Assembly: GCA_032622095.1 (NCBI GenBank)
Contig: CP136063.1
Coordinates: 118,070,723-118,134,722, forward strand
From: Siphonodentalium dalli
Lineage: Eukaryota; Mollusca; Scaphopoda; Gadilida; Siphonodentaliidae
Length of the DNA: 64,000 nt
Direction of reading: 5' to 3'
Positions 63,901 to 63,934 of this stretch are shown piece after piece. A program made the translations under genes and the position numbers. Below the pieces are notes generated by a model. The model was not told where the DNA came from. It ran no database searches and saw only the letters and a program-made list of their open reading frames with translations. Numbering within the stretch: position 1 is the stretch's first letter; the number at the start of each line of letters is the position of its first letter.

Positions 63901-63916
63901 TCAAGTTCACAAAAAG
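1..63916 (+). CDS. RNF213: RNF213 (mysterin)-like giant AAA+ E3 ubiquitin ligase gene, partial, 30 exons in window
   Basis: RNF213 is a very large cytosolic protein with a dynein-like AAA+ core and E3 ubiquitin ligase activity, linked in vertebrates to lipid droplets, innate defence against intracellular microbes and moyamoya disease. The 30 exons found here join in phase into 1586 codons with no internal stop; residue 1 is the Ser codon at 3-5. Seen directly: Walker A GETGCGKT at residues 186-193 and Walker B FFDEAN (Asp256, Glu257), matching AAA3; Walker A GKPGSSKS at 558-565... and Walker B VLDEVG (Asp633, Glu634), matching AAA4. Long conserved runs follow, such as SNWALDPAKMNRG, EFFGLRD, FGSSFPKDQEYTQ, NLENLYESLYDALNQ and FPIPLINRLEK. 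The RING domain and both gene ends are outside the window. Introns range from about 315 bp to 8.6 kb and carry most of the transposons listed below. RNF213 paralogs are common in invertebrates, so orthology to a particular copy is not settled. Confidence 0.95.
75..1433. other. RNF213 intron 1
   Basis: No gene seen. Bases 142-217 resemble the sequence around 2746-2800 (TGTATGTC, ACTGAGTACAGAC), so both are pieces of one old dispersed repeat. A short CATCGGACAC motif repeats near 615-645. Confidence 0.6.
1434..1570 (+). CDS. RNF213: RNF213 exon 2
   Basis: Acceptor TTTCAG, donor GTATGT. Starts with DFATRSLNMS and ends with RRTWES, a conserved segment before AAA3. The last two bases (AG) are completed by the next exon. 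Confidence 0.88.
1764..2048 (+). repeat. Dispersed repeat D1 (GGGG-TATACTGG family)
   Basis: Starts with a small hairpin (ATACCCCCATCTC...GGGGAGTATATTGG) followed by CTGTCTGTCCGTCC-type sequence. Related copies lie at 21026, 27540, 29768 and 56948. Class unknown. Confidence 0.6.
2222..2419 (+). CDS. RNF213: RNF213 exon 3
   Basis: Acceptor ATTTTCAG, donor GTAACG. Encodes PHPYLFFNPDHATFTFIGF and onward to DALPR, the conserved entry to the AAA3 module. The following intron (5.8 kb) holds non-autonomous DIRS copy A. Confidence 0.93.
2572..2775 (+). repeat. Minisatellite, 4.5 copies of 42-45 bp
   Basis: Units start GCTATATGTCC at 2572, 2617, 2662, 2704 and 2746 and contain GACGTAAAATGTCATG. The first two periods are 45 bp and the next two are 42 bp. 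Reading through it gives a repetitive but not credible peptide on either strand. Confidence 0.9.
2910..7645 (+). mobile_element. Non-autonomous DIRS-like element, copy A
   Basis: 4736 bp. The left end (2910-3098) and right end (7434-7645) are inverted repeats sharing about 150 bp (GCGCATGCGTGACTAATACG core), but their outermost edges differ. An internal block (7272-7369) is the reverse complement of the left edge joined directly to the reverse complement of the right edge. That is the internal complementary region that defines DIRS-type retroelements. No RT, RNase H or recombinase is recognisable. The interior holds a 32-G run (4330-4361), a SINE-related segment (about 3760-3900) and an AT-rich two-unit tandem repeat. 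No target duplication is seen, as expected for tyrosine-recombinase integration. Strand is set by the ICR lying near the right end. Confidence 0.85.
7272..7369 (+). repeat. Internal complementary region of DIRS-like copy A
   Basis: The first part (to about 7314, ending TTTAGCGGAAATAT) is complementary to the element's left edge. The second part (ATGATATTTTTAAAAATATA onward) is complementary to its right edge. The block is itself a near palindrome with TTCAGTGT/ACACTGAA arms. In DIRS elements this block templates closure of the circular intermediate. Confidence 0.85.
7646..8191. repeat. Intron 3 tail with dispersed repeat E copy
   Basis: Bases about 7735-7930 resemble copies at 28916, 56590 and 63312 (GAGTTATGGCCCTTTTTCGA, TAACTCTAGTTTGGATTATT). 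The rest of the stretch has nothing recognisable. Confidence 0.55.
8192..8314 (+). CDS. RNF213: RNF213 exon 4
   Basis: Acceptor GTTGCAG, donor GTTAGT. Encodes HEKITRLCRVMGG to YELTTDNVKKILAIHLRFR. A nearer GT inside CTCAGGTTTAG is rejected because only the later donor keeps the conserved RFRC junction and the phase. Confidence 0.9.
8438..10563. mobile_element. Possible pogo/mariner-like relic with degraded inverted ends
   Basis: Left end TACAGTCATATATCTCAG and the reverse complement of the right end (TACAGTCAATTTCGC) are loosely similar, and both are followed by TGCAT-rich sequence. No transposase frame is seen. Could be two unrelated fragments. Confidence 0.3.
8774..9145. repeat. Diverged two-copy tandem repeat
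   Basis: Segments starting at about 8774 and 9006 share ATGCTTCTGTT, ACATTTCCTGTATG, GTTCCAGTTGCAATTC and GTGAAAGGAAG in the same order. Unit length is about 230 bp. No coding potential recognised. Confidence 0.6.
10564..11829. other. Intron 4 segment without recognised content
   Basis: AT-rich intron sequence. I see no gene, terminal repeats or tandem array here. Confidence 0.5.
11830..12320 (+). repeat. Three-unit tandem repeat, about 190 bp
   Basis: Three units share ATGTTCACTACTATGAGGAC-type, GAGTGTTCAA and TTTATCTGGAAAT segments. A single related unit occurs at 22410-22540, so this is a dispersed family. Confidence 0.65.
12569..12823. mobile_element. piggyBac-like MITE with TTAA ends
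   Basis: Flanked by TTAA on both sides (12569-12572, 12820-12823), with ends TTAACTCTTT / AAAGGGTTAA. Most of the interior is a foldback, with arms carrying CTCTTAAATATGC and CTCCCATAGGG. The same family starts again at 63935. Confidence 0.75.
12889..13009 (+). CDS. RNF213: RNF213 exon 5, Walker A of AAA3
   Basis: Acceptor TTTGCAG, donor GTACTG. Encodes CDIPVIIMGETGCGKTRLV; the P-loop lysine is residue 192. This is the nucleotide-binding loop of one of the two catalytic AAA+ modules. Confidence 0.96.
13010..13664. other. RNF213 intron 5
   Basis: No gene. CCTTGAAAAGTCCTTAAAT-type short repeats at 13350-13460 suggest a decayed dispersed repeat. Confidence 0.5.
13665..13906 (+). CDS. RNF213: RNF213 exon 6, Walker B of AAA3
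   Basis: Acceptor TTTTAG, donor GTAAGT. Starts VHGGTTKKDI, carries TVLFFDEANTTEA (catalytic Glu257) and ends at the AACNPYRK sensor region. Ends in AA, completed to Lys by exon 7. Confidence 0.96.
13991..14797 (+). mobile_element. Bivalve tandem-repeat element P1 (pearl/Helentron-like)
   Basis: Starts with a hairpin (TTAGCTCAACTTTACTTTG, then GTTTGAGCTA), has a tandem core of about 150-170-bp units (GGGAACGAGTCATTTTGGGG, ACATGGC, CCATCTTGGATTT), and ends AGTTGAGCTACAGTGTCATT GACACTTTCAT with a TGTCATTGACA hairpin. Non-autonomous elements with such a layout are known from bivalves; Helentron kinship is inference. Confidence 0.7.
15048..15212. mobile_element. TA-type palindromic MITE, copy M1
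   Basis: Ends CAGTAATGCTCTAATTAATC and its inverse, with arms of more than 50 bp around a loop containing GAATGGCAACCAGCCATAT. A TA follows at 15213. Same family as 53401, 55653 and 58837. The TA flank and CAGT start suggest a Tc1/mariner-mobilised MITE. Confidence 0.8.
15318..15410 (+). repeat. 31-bp tandem repeat, 3 copies
   Basis: Units beginning CTGTATTGCCAGGGAATG at 15318, 15349 and 15380, almost identical. Confidence 0.9.
15793..17882 (+). mobile_element. Bivalve tandem-repeat element P2 (long copy)
   Basis: Same ends as P1, but the core is expanded to roughly a dozen degenerate units of about 150 bp, each with GGGAACGAGTCATTTTGGGG, AAAAAACATGGCCGC and GCGGGCTACAGGCCG. Several frames stay open by chance because the units repeat; none looks like a protein. 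Contains the perfect palindrome listed next. Confidence 0.75.
15905..16025. repeat. Perfect 121-bp palindrome inside P2
   Basis: Bases 15905-15964 and 15966-16025 are exact reverse complements (60 bp each) around one central T. The arm is part of the normal repeat unit (AGGTCGTATCTTTGGTCTGA), so it arose by an inverted fold of one unit. Confidence 0.92.
17916..17998 (+). CDS. RNF213: RNF213 exon 7
   Basis: Acceptor TTTCAG, donor GTATAA. Encodes HSDELIKRLEQAGLGY to TDRLG, the small-domain part of AAA3. Confidence 0.93.
18473..19366. mobile_element. hAT-like non-autonomous element, 894 bp
   Basis: Ends TAGGGCTT / AAGCCCTA, flanked by an exact 8-bp duplication CTGGACCA (18465-18472 and 19367-19374). 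Just inside both ends are ACGGTATTAAA-ACCGCGGTATGAC motifs. No transposase seen. Confidence 0.82.
19733..20203. mobile_element. Probable hAT-like MITE
   Basis: Ends TAGGGCCCTGCGAAT and the inverse of AAATTCACAGGGCTCCA, with TTCAAA-rich subterminal sequence. No clear target duplication, so the limits are approximate. Confidence 0.45.
20828..20961 (+). CDS. RNF213: RNF213 exon 8
   Basis: Acceptor TTCACAG, donor GTAAGT. Encodes VPLRRLVYRVQALPPSLLP then VWDFGQLDDEVEKLYI, strongly conserved after AAA3. Ends in phase 0. Confidence 0.94.
21023..21440 (+). repeat. Dispersed repeat D2
   Basis: Starts ATGCCCCCGCAACC...GTGGGGGTTATACTGG like D1 and continues with GCACATATATTTACCACCAT and CATAATTTTGTC sequence shared with 27540-27873 and 29768-30485. 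Confidence 0.6.
21453..21832 (+). repeat. Partial pearl-like tandem-repeat element
   Basis: Core units only (CCGATCATCATCAAACTTCA, CATGGCCACCAGCAGCCAT). The diagnostic right end is missing. Confidence 0.55.
21903..21932 (+). repeat. Poly-C tract, 30 bp
   Basis: Uninterrupted C run in intron 8, 93 bp before the acceptor of exon 9. The complementary strand is a G run that could form quadruplexes; length is likely polymorphic. Confidence 0.9.
22025..22117 (+). CDS. RNF213: RNF213 exon 9
   Basis: Acceptor ATTTCAG, donor GTGAGT. 31 codons, INNDDLPNIQNM to FMRDQK. Not recognisable alone, but phase 0 at both ends and the conserved EVLAKSQQFMR place it here. Confidence 0.88.
22614..25735. mobile_element. 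MULE/foldback-like element, 3.1 kb, inverted arms over 500 bp
   Basis: Ends GGGTGTATCTTTTTACC / GGTAAAAAGACACACCC. It is flanked by an exact 9-bp duplication TGATTTATC (22605-22613 and 25736-25744). The left arm 22614 to about 23150 pairs with about 25210-25735. The interior repeats blocks such as AAAGGTACAGATTATGCCCG, GGATCCGAATTAATTA and ATTAAATGTC many times. No transposase frame is seen. Long arms plus a 9-bp duplication fit Mutator-like or Foldback-type elements. Confidence 0.82.
25990..26172 (+). CDS. RNF213: RNF213 exon 10 with acidic insert
   Basis: Acceptor TTAATTAG, donor GTTTGT. Encodes DECSFVSLRDAERVLKVM, WFHEKCED, then an Asp/Glu/Ser-rich stretch (residues about 433-458) that looks disordered and lineage-specific. 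The donor is weak, but the phase-0 join to exon 11 supports it. Confidence 0.88.
26173..26647. other. RNF213 intron 10
   Basis: No gene; weak traces of dispersed repeat E (CCTTTTCGACTTAGAAATA). Confidence 0.5.
26648..26808 (+). CDS. RNF213: RNF213 exon 11
   Basis: Acceptor GTTACAG, donor GTTCAG. Encodes ALADEIRCLILALGICYQ and ends EQILNEIN plus AG. A linker between AAA3 and AAA4. Confidence 0.92.
27540..27873 (+). repeat. Dispersed repeat D3 (3' part)
   Basis: Contains GGCACAGATATTTAGTACTA and ends GGGACAGTCACACCTCTAG, the same end as D4 at 30485. Confidence 0.6.
28065..28361. mobile_element. MITE with inverted ends of about 75 bp
   Basis: Left TTTTATATAGTTTCCGGGGT and right end inverse TTTTATATAGTTTCCTGTAT. 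Arms also share GCTTCTATCAATTAAT. It ends 62 bp before exon 12. Superfamily unknown. Confidence 0.65.
28424..28646 (+). CDS. RNF213: RNF213 exon 12, Walker A of AAA4
   Basis: Acceptor TTCATAG, donor GTTTGT. Encodes the near-invariant ALKENVFMMVVCIELRIPLF followed by LVGKPGSSKSLAKTIVADAM; the P-loop lysine is residue 564. Ends LKQ. Confidence 0.97.
28916..29340 (+). repeat. Dispersed repeat E copy
   Basis: Two internal units of CGATAACTCAAAC...GATCGGAACCAAATTT...GAGTTATGGC. Related to 7735, 56590 and 63312. Confidence 0.6.
29449..29619 (+). CDS. RNF213: RNF213 exon 13, Walker B of AAA4
   Basis: Acceptor TTCATAG, donor GTAGTA. Encodes SFQCSPLATAEGI, VVVLDEVGLAEDSPKMPLK; catalytic Glu is residue 634. 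Confidence 0.97.
29768..30485 (+). repeat. Dispersed repeat D4 (most complete copy)
   Basis: From TATACCCGCCTCAAC...GGGGGGGTATACTGG to GGTATGCTTAGTCCCATTGG, GACAGTCACACCTCT. The core contains three units of about 160 bp with GCATAATTTTGTC, AGCTTTTATTCC and GTGCACCTGCGATTATGA. Confidence 0.65.
30486..31072. other. Rest of RNF213 intron 13
   Basis: Contains a short ATT microsatellite at 30608-30630. Otherwise nothing recognised. Confidence 0.5.
31073..31135 (+). CDS. RNF213: RNF213 exon 14 (21 codons)
   Basis: Acceptor TTTCCAG, donor GTTAGT. Short exon ALHPLLEDGCQG to EEHKK. It fits between PKMPLK and VAFIGLSNWALDP as in other RNF213 proteins. Confidence 0.93.
31169..31452. mobile_element. 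piggyBac-like MITE, left TTAA decayed
   Basis: Ends ATAACCCTTTCTGTACTAA and the inverse TTAACCCTTTTATTACTGA. TTAA is intact only at 31449-31452. Confidence 0.55.
31652..31761 (+). CDS. RNF213: RNF213 exon 15
   Basis: Acceptor TCTGCAG, donor GTAATT. Encodes VAFIGLSNWALDPAKMNRGI and ends ELSA plus CG, completed to Arg by exon 16. This is the AAA4 sensor/arginine region. Confidence 0.95.
31798..32600. mobile_element. TIR element of unknown superfamily, 803 bp
   Basis: Left CCTAAGGGAGCACGTCAAAA and inverse right CCTTAGGGAGCGTGTCAAAA, both followed by CCTCTTTCGCATAT. The interior is rich in TTTTCG and TCCGAT motifs. No clear target duplication. Confidence 0.65.
33025..33159 (+). CDS. RNF213: RNF213 exon 16, followed by a GC donor
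   Basis: Acceptor TCTGCAG. Encodes GICASDERISKLIERVL to REFFGLRDFY plus AG. The donor is GC (AG|GCAAG at 33160), a recognised non-canonical site. The AG joins C of exon 17 to give the conserved Tyr-Ser-Leu join. No usable GT lies at the right phase. Confidence 0.92.
33191..33593. mobile_element. Foldback element 30 bp after the GC splice donor
   Basis: Arms of about 58 bp: CAAGCCTTGAAATA...AATGAGGTTCCCAG and the inverse at the right end. A further copy of AGAATGAGGTTCCCAG lies at 33493, so the element has three related segments. Confidence 0.65.
34340..34640 (+). repeat. SINE-related segment inside DIRS-like copy B
   Basis: Contains AAATCCGAATGCAAATGCCG, GGTATGTTGTCGTGGGTGCA and GGCTGACCCATGTACACACC. 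The same order is found, inverted, in the tRNA-headed SINE at 55765-56122. Copy A keeps a deleted version. Confidence 0.7.
36587..37070 (+). repeat. Two-unit AT-rich tandem repeat inside copy B
   Basis: Both units run TGTTCTCTG-GGGG-TATAT, GGATC/GGATTGTG, GGGCGCAGCTTT, CTTCTGACATG, TATATA-rich, GATACATAGGTACCTCAG. Copy A has the same array with the first unit shortened (5904-6310). Confidence 0.65.
37988..38054 (+). repeat. ICR of DIRS-like copy B (core)
   Basis: Core of the block joining complements of the left and right edges; the full block extends about 20-25 bp to the left, mirroring 7272-7369 in copy A. Confidence 0.75.
38690..39932. mobile_element. Pogo/Tc1-like element without transposase
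   Basis: Left CAGTAAAACCTCTCCAAACT and inverse right GTTAAACCTATCCAAACAG, with TA at both flanks (38688, 39933). Subterminal TATAAACCGAATCCCTCTC and TATAAACCGAATACCTCTCT. Interrupted by the foldback element at 38916. Confidence 0.6.
38916..39156. mobile_element. Nested foldback MITE, 241 bp
   Basis: Nearly perfect arms of more than 100 bp (CAACAAATAACAACGTAACA at the outside, ACATTGATATTGATTGTACC inside) around a short loop. One arm has about 8 extra bases. Confidence 0.8.
40257..40416 (+). CDS. RNF213: RNF213 exon 17
   Basis: Acceptor TTTACAG, donor GTATAT. Encodes LVKMLYAFVEE to KTLP, including AILRNFGG, conserved in RNF213. Phase 0 at its end. Confidence 0.93.
40417..41770. other. RNF213 intron 17
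   Basis: AT-rich, no gene and no repeat structure I can support. Confidence 0.5.
41771..41844 (+). CDS. RNF213: RNF213 exon 18 (short)
   Basis: This short exon was found from phase: exon 17 ends in phase 0 while exon 19 needs two bases before it. Acceptor CTCAATAG, donor GTAATT. It encodes PIETDPDCSQSSLIRASLQD and ends NQK plus CG, completed to Arg. The Leu-Ile pair before the ESRYLL motif matches the family. Confidence 0.85.
42040..42596 (+). mobile_element. Bivalve tandem-repeat element P3 (short copy)
   Basis: Complete ends as in P1 and P2 with about three core units. Flanked by T on the left and TAAC on the right. Confidence 0.7.
42756..42885 (+). CDS. RNF213: RNF213 exon 19
   Basis: Acceptor TTTTCAG, donor GTGAAT. 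Encodes ESRYLLLLTENYGAMNIL and FGSSFPKDQEYTQ, a hallmark of the family. The 8.6-kb intron that follows contains the DIRS element and an hAT-like element. Confidence 0.96.
42938..43126 (+). repeat. Left inverted terminal repeat of DIRS
   Basis: Pairs with about 48753-48967 inverted. The outermost 15-30 bases differ between the two ends, which the ICR records. Confidence 0.85.
43162..44536 (+). pseudogene. DIRS gag-like ORF, broken
   Basis: The start is chosen at the first ATG after the left ITR (MSEGETSANESEFSTPSSSK). The Ser/Lys-rich N-terminal part is open to 43590, then the reading shifts to the second frame, which runs to 44536 with in-frame stops at 43670 and 43874. The later part (GQVASHMGIVEILYLQQNIA) looks like a helical capsid-like region. 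Lysine- and proline-rich tail. Three lesions mean it is not functional here. Similar ORF1 proteins precede RT in DIRS elements. Gag identity rests on position rather than on a diagnostic motif. Confidence 0.7.
44385..46589 (+). CDS. DIRS reverse transcriptase / RNase H / methyltransferase-like polyprotein
   Basis: 734 codons, intact, overlapping the gag end by 152 bp in another frame. RT: conserved SLDIQKAF (Asp198) and the catalytic YLDD at residues 262-265, after FNFGPTCSPRIW-like LNFGPTCSPRIW. RNase H: TTDASLTGYGG (Asp427), NLEMRA, FTDNTTVMHY and HIAGKDNILADHLSR. The tail has VDLFATKLN, YAFPPLALV and LIAPLWPNQVWFP, the signature often described as a DAM-like methyltransferase domain in DIRS elements. 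The first about 80 residues are poorly conserved, so the true start may be further in. Confidence 0.93.
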   Translation: MAFRDKCQVQQSADLLLRNLRDITIRIQREELFGSRNSAQDHPPSVEEKDDSVSTHMNIHANIPVGGRFSHFAKAWEEITKDECILNIINVGYKFQFLKIPQFSGIKSTWVDKVTLKALKEEITNLLALNVIEKVPIHNLQEGFSSTLFLVPKTNGEKRPVINVKPLNVFIEKQPFKMDTLVKTLKVVQPNDWAFSLDIQKAFMHVKLYPAHKKYLRFYVDGIAYQFRTLNFGPTCSPRIWTKLSTAVAGYLRKRGLRLILYLDDWLFINQCPHQLILDQKLALRMLKRLGFLINFKKSQLTPTQRITYLGADMNLGKGIVVPSMERVCSLHQSITQLKEGQNTARTYLQIIGKIASCLELIPNARLFMRPIQQQLLSHWKVGMDMEMVIPYSANLTQHLNWWLHLPNILKGRSIVSEKITKVVTTDASLTGYGGHMDGRIVQGSWKREKKHLHINNLEMRAVFHAIKHFTPHLRNQNILVFTDNTTVMHYINKHGGTRSCHLNQVLWDLWIYALEHNMNLQATHIAGKDNILADHLSRKKISNLEWELNDGIFQKIFQKWGFPLVDLFATKLNKKTPLFYSWYPHPEALGVDALIQNWDNLFAYAFPPLALVHKILRYMQQFTCQLILIAPLWPNQVWFPILLHLLIDKPILIPLQKQLLTQRGGLHHPNPQSLKMTAWLLSTDSSKQMEFQNKLEIYCPHRGEQELNKIIVRNLSDSEVGVVNGKLIPFQPI
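46400..48398 (+). pseudogene. DIRS tyrosine recombinase, interrupted
   Basis: Begins in the frame ENDSLVTLNRFIQTDGISEQ, overlapping the end of the RT frame. The N-terminal SAM-like core-binding part runs to about 46750, where a single-base shift moves the reading to the frame starting VPEWDLHTVL. Box I (ITSYRRCSDF) is followed at once by the inserted element 46921-47892 plus its duplicated 8 bases. The C-terminal catalytic half (47901-48398) has HSTRS (His 48240, Arg 48249) and the nucleophile in FIKFYMK (Tyr codon 48348). The frame before and after the insertion matches exactly, so the insertion and the one-base shift are the two lesions. Confidence 0.85.
46921..47892. mobile_element. TIR element with subterminal 15-bp repeats, inserted in the DIRS recombinase
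   Basis: 972 bp flanked by an exact 8-bp duplication GTGATTTT (46913-46920, 47893-47900). Both ends consist of about six to eight copies of a TACGGACCCTGGCT-type unit in inverted orientation. The interior is AT-rich with an internal duplication (ACTAACATGTTTTC, TCAGTGGATTCATCCTGA twice, at about 47350 and 47510). The 8-bp duplication fits hAT or P-type transposases. No transposase inside. Confidence 0.85.
48607..48704 (+). repeat. Internal complementary region of DIRS
   Basis: From CTATAGCGTATACAAGG to CCTTGTATACG. The first half is the complement of the left edge (TCTCGAAATAAAAT), the second half is the complement of the right edge (CTAGATTTGGAACAAG). This is the template for the circle junction. 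Confidence 0.9.
48753..48967 (-). repeat. Right inverted terminal repeat of DIRS
   Basis: Inverse of the left repeat from GGCGCC inwards, through GTGACGTCACGATTG, to the unique outer edge ending AATCTAGAAATTTT. Confidence 0.85.
49274..51182. mobile_element. hAT-like element, 1.9 kb, no transposase
   Basis: Ends TAGTGTTGAAACGATTAGT / inverse, flanked by an exact 8-bp duplication CACACGAC (49266-49273 and 51183-51190). The subterminal regions are packed with GACTAGTCGA palindromes, possible transposase-binding sites. Open frames inside (for example 49575-49889) have no recognisable domain. Confidence 0.85.
51471..51578 (+). CDS. RNF213: RNF213 exon 20
   Basis: Acceptor CCCACAG, donor GTTAGA. 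Encodes VCRNINQIKICMETGTTVV, then LLNLENLYESLYDALNQ; 36 codons, phase 0 at both ends. Confidence 0.96.
51628..51935 (+). mobile_element. tRNA-derived SINE
   Basis: The head has box A-like TGGCTCAGTTGGTAAATTGC and, about 45 bases on, box B-like GGTTCTAAACC. The tail ends ACCATTAAACCAAACCTAAC. It lies between exons 20 and 21. Confidence 0.6.
52347..52432 (+). CDS. RNF213: RNF213 exon 21 (short)
   Basis: Acceptor TTTCAG, donor GTCAGT. Encodes YYSYYGGERYVDLGLGTHR then LKCRVDRKF plus AG. This is the conserved GG-YVDLGLGTHR motif between ALNQ and the LIV segment, and the phase fits on both sides. Confidence 0.93.
52433..53400. other. First part of RNF213 intron 21
   Basis: No gene recognised. Several frames are open by chance with no domain. 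Confidence 0.5.
53401..53535. mobile_element. TA-type palindromic MITE, copy M2
   Basis: Nearly perfect hairpin of 135 bp with TA on both sides (53399, 53536). The loop is shorter than in M1. Confidence 0.85.
53538..54993. other. Rest of RNF213 intron 21
   Basis: AT-rich; the pair TTTGTTTCTTTTAGATTAAAT (54130) and TTTGTTTCCTTTAGATTGAA (54357) hints at a diverged duplication of about 220 bp. Nothing else recognised. Confidence 0.45.
54994..55170 (+). CDS. RNF213: RNF213 exon 22
   Basis: Acceptor ATTCAG, donor GTTTGC. Encodes LIVVAEKEVVYSKFPIPLIN, RLEKQFLS and onward to PSPHD plus AG. Confidence 0.95.
55486..55624 (+). CDS. RNF213: RNF213 exon 23
   Basis: Acceptor TTTTTAAG (weak), donor GTTCGT. 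Encodes KPLMKMGDIFVGYNTDTAAS to LDLDQ; the FVGY-SD/TD-AS motif is family-typical. Confidence 0.88.
55653..55762. mobile_element. TA-type MITE, copy M3 (one end lost)
   Basis: CAGTAATGCCCTAAATAATC start and the family loop (GGAAATATGGCTTTTTGCCA), but the second inverted end is absent. Confidence 0.65.
55765..56122 (-). mobile_element. tRNA-derived SINE, minus strand
   Basis: On the minus strand the head reads CGGTAGCTGAGAGGTAGCAT (box A-like) and GGGGATCGCAACCGG (box B-like) at normal tRNA spacing. The body (AATGCCGACTTCCCCCATT, GGTATGTTGTTGTGGGTGCA) is shared with the DIRS-like copies A and B. The 3' limit is approximate. Confidence 0.65.
56328..56522 (+). CDS. RNF213: RNF213 exon 24
   Basis: Acceptor TTTGTAG, donor GTAAAT. 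65 codons from ILDEGKAALLWCASPEAV to TFFAQ; matches the family segment with C-A-(S/T)-P-(E/D)-A-V and an LGG motif. Confidence 0.93.
56590..56890 (+). repeat. Dispersed repeat E copy
   Basis: GGTTTCCGATCGATAACTCT, TAGTTTGGATTATTTTATCT, ACAGGCCAAGTTCGAAATGG; nearly the same text recurs at 63312-63500. Confidence 0.6.
56945..57090 (+). repeat. Dispersed repeat D5 (5' part)
   Basis: TTTGGGAGTATACTGGATTA and CTGTCTGTCC, as in D1. Confidence 0.5.
57186..57316 (+). CDS. RNF213: RNF213 exon 25
   Basis: Acceptor TTGTAG, donor GTAGGT. Encodes VTTHSKLLSDRHSL to YDTEQKFSQDI plus AG, aligning with the ITTFSRLL region of vertebrate RNF213. Confidence 0.9.
57671..57832. mobile_element. piggyBac-like MITE, TTAA ends
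   Basis: TTAACCCTTTCATTACTGA at the left, inverse TTAACCCATTTGAGGAC at the right; TTAA at both flanks. Confidence 0.6.
57898..58102 (+). CDS. RNF213: RNF213 exon 26
   Basis: Acceptor GTGACAG, donor GTGAGA. Encodes KFFDGKNGSERLLAVQCD to SSFGGFQ; IACARYCVQDAYQD matches the family's S/A-A-K/R-Y motif. Confidence 0.93.
58103..58836. other. First part of RNF213 intron 26
   Basis: No gene. GATTATTGATTTTGATATCC and ATAATCGACTATAATCG near 58650-58710 look like one end of another transposon; the partner end was not found. Confidence 0.45.
58837..58961. mobile_element. TA-type MITE, copy M4
   Basis: The right end matches the family well (TGGCATTACTG then TA); the left end is decayed (CAGTTAATGACTCT). 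The loop GAATGGCAAAAAGCCATATT is shared with M1. Confidence 0.7.
59020..59473 (+). CDS. RNF213: RNF213 exon 27, largest exon, with acidic insert
   Basis: Acceptor TCATCAG, donor GTGAGT. Starts GGDWHSLHIDDLHPPDSEIP (the conserved HIDDL). A Glu/Asp/Ser/Thr-rich low-complexity segment follows (about codons 50-75 of the exon), then a helical stretch with MALIRKCLQAAIGLI. 151 codons plus one base. Confidence 0.93.
60285..60453. mobile_element. Short palindromic MITE
   Basis: GAGTAATCAATTGGTTTCGA at the left and its near inverse at the right. Internal AAACCCGAGTGAGCGG / GAACGAGGGTTTTACC makes a second hairpin. Confidence 0.7.
60637..60790 (+). CDS. RNF213: RNF213 exon 28
   Basis: Acceptor TTTCCAG, donor GTTGGT. 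Lys/Glu-rich, likely helical: ERREFQNNLMLHVEKLL to NQAGTF plus AG. Identified by phase continuity on both sides more than by motif. Confidence 0.86.
60800..60974. mobile_element. piggyBac-like MITE, TTAA ends
   Basis: TTAACCCTTTCTATACTGA and right end GAAAGAGTTAA. It begins 10 bp after exon 28. Confidence 0.65.
61013..61145 (-). mobile_element. 5'-truncated LINE 3' end
   Basis: Read on the minus strand, TTTTCAATAAAATTGATC is followed by a TCTTATCTATCTTATTT microsatellite tail, typical of LINE 3' ends in molluscs. The family was not identified. Confidence 0.5.
61146..61778. other. Rest of RNF213 intron 28
   Basis: No gene or repeat recognised. Confidence 0.45.
61779..62107 (+). CDS. RNF213: RNF213 exon 29
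   Basis: Acceptor AATTATAG, donor GTTTGT. Encodes SYTKHIESKLTPALAAVIAF to KTYIQHE plus G. Contains LNLDFI and FPFSWLIYQEV. Confidence 0.93.
62493..62832 (+). mobile_element. Bivalve tandem-repeat element P4 (short, diverged)
   Basis: TTAGCTCAACTTCACCAAG start and GTTGAGCTACAATTTCATTG end, with a single core unit (ACATGGCCACCAGTGGCCGT). Confidence 0.65.
63312..63620 (+). repeat. Dispersed repeat E copy
   Basis: GGTTTCCGACCGATAATACC, TTTGGATTATTTGATCT, AATACAGGCCAAGTTAAAAT; ends near CATGCTCTTGTT, as in the copies at 7910 and 56885. Confidence 0.6.
63750..63916 (+). CDS. RNF213: RNF213 exon 30
   Basis: Acceptor AATGTAG, donor GTCCGT. Encodes QTEADADEILENTPIGQAI to YIEDFISMSYRVLSDQVHKK, phase 0 at the end. 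The RING finger is expected in exons beyond the window. A piggyBac-like repeat begins 19 bp after this exon. Confidence 0.9.
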
Positions 63917-63934
63917 GTCCGTGTGTTAATGCTA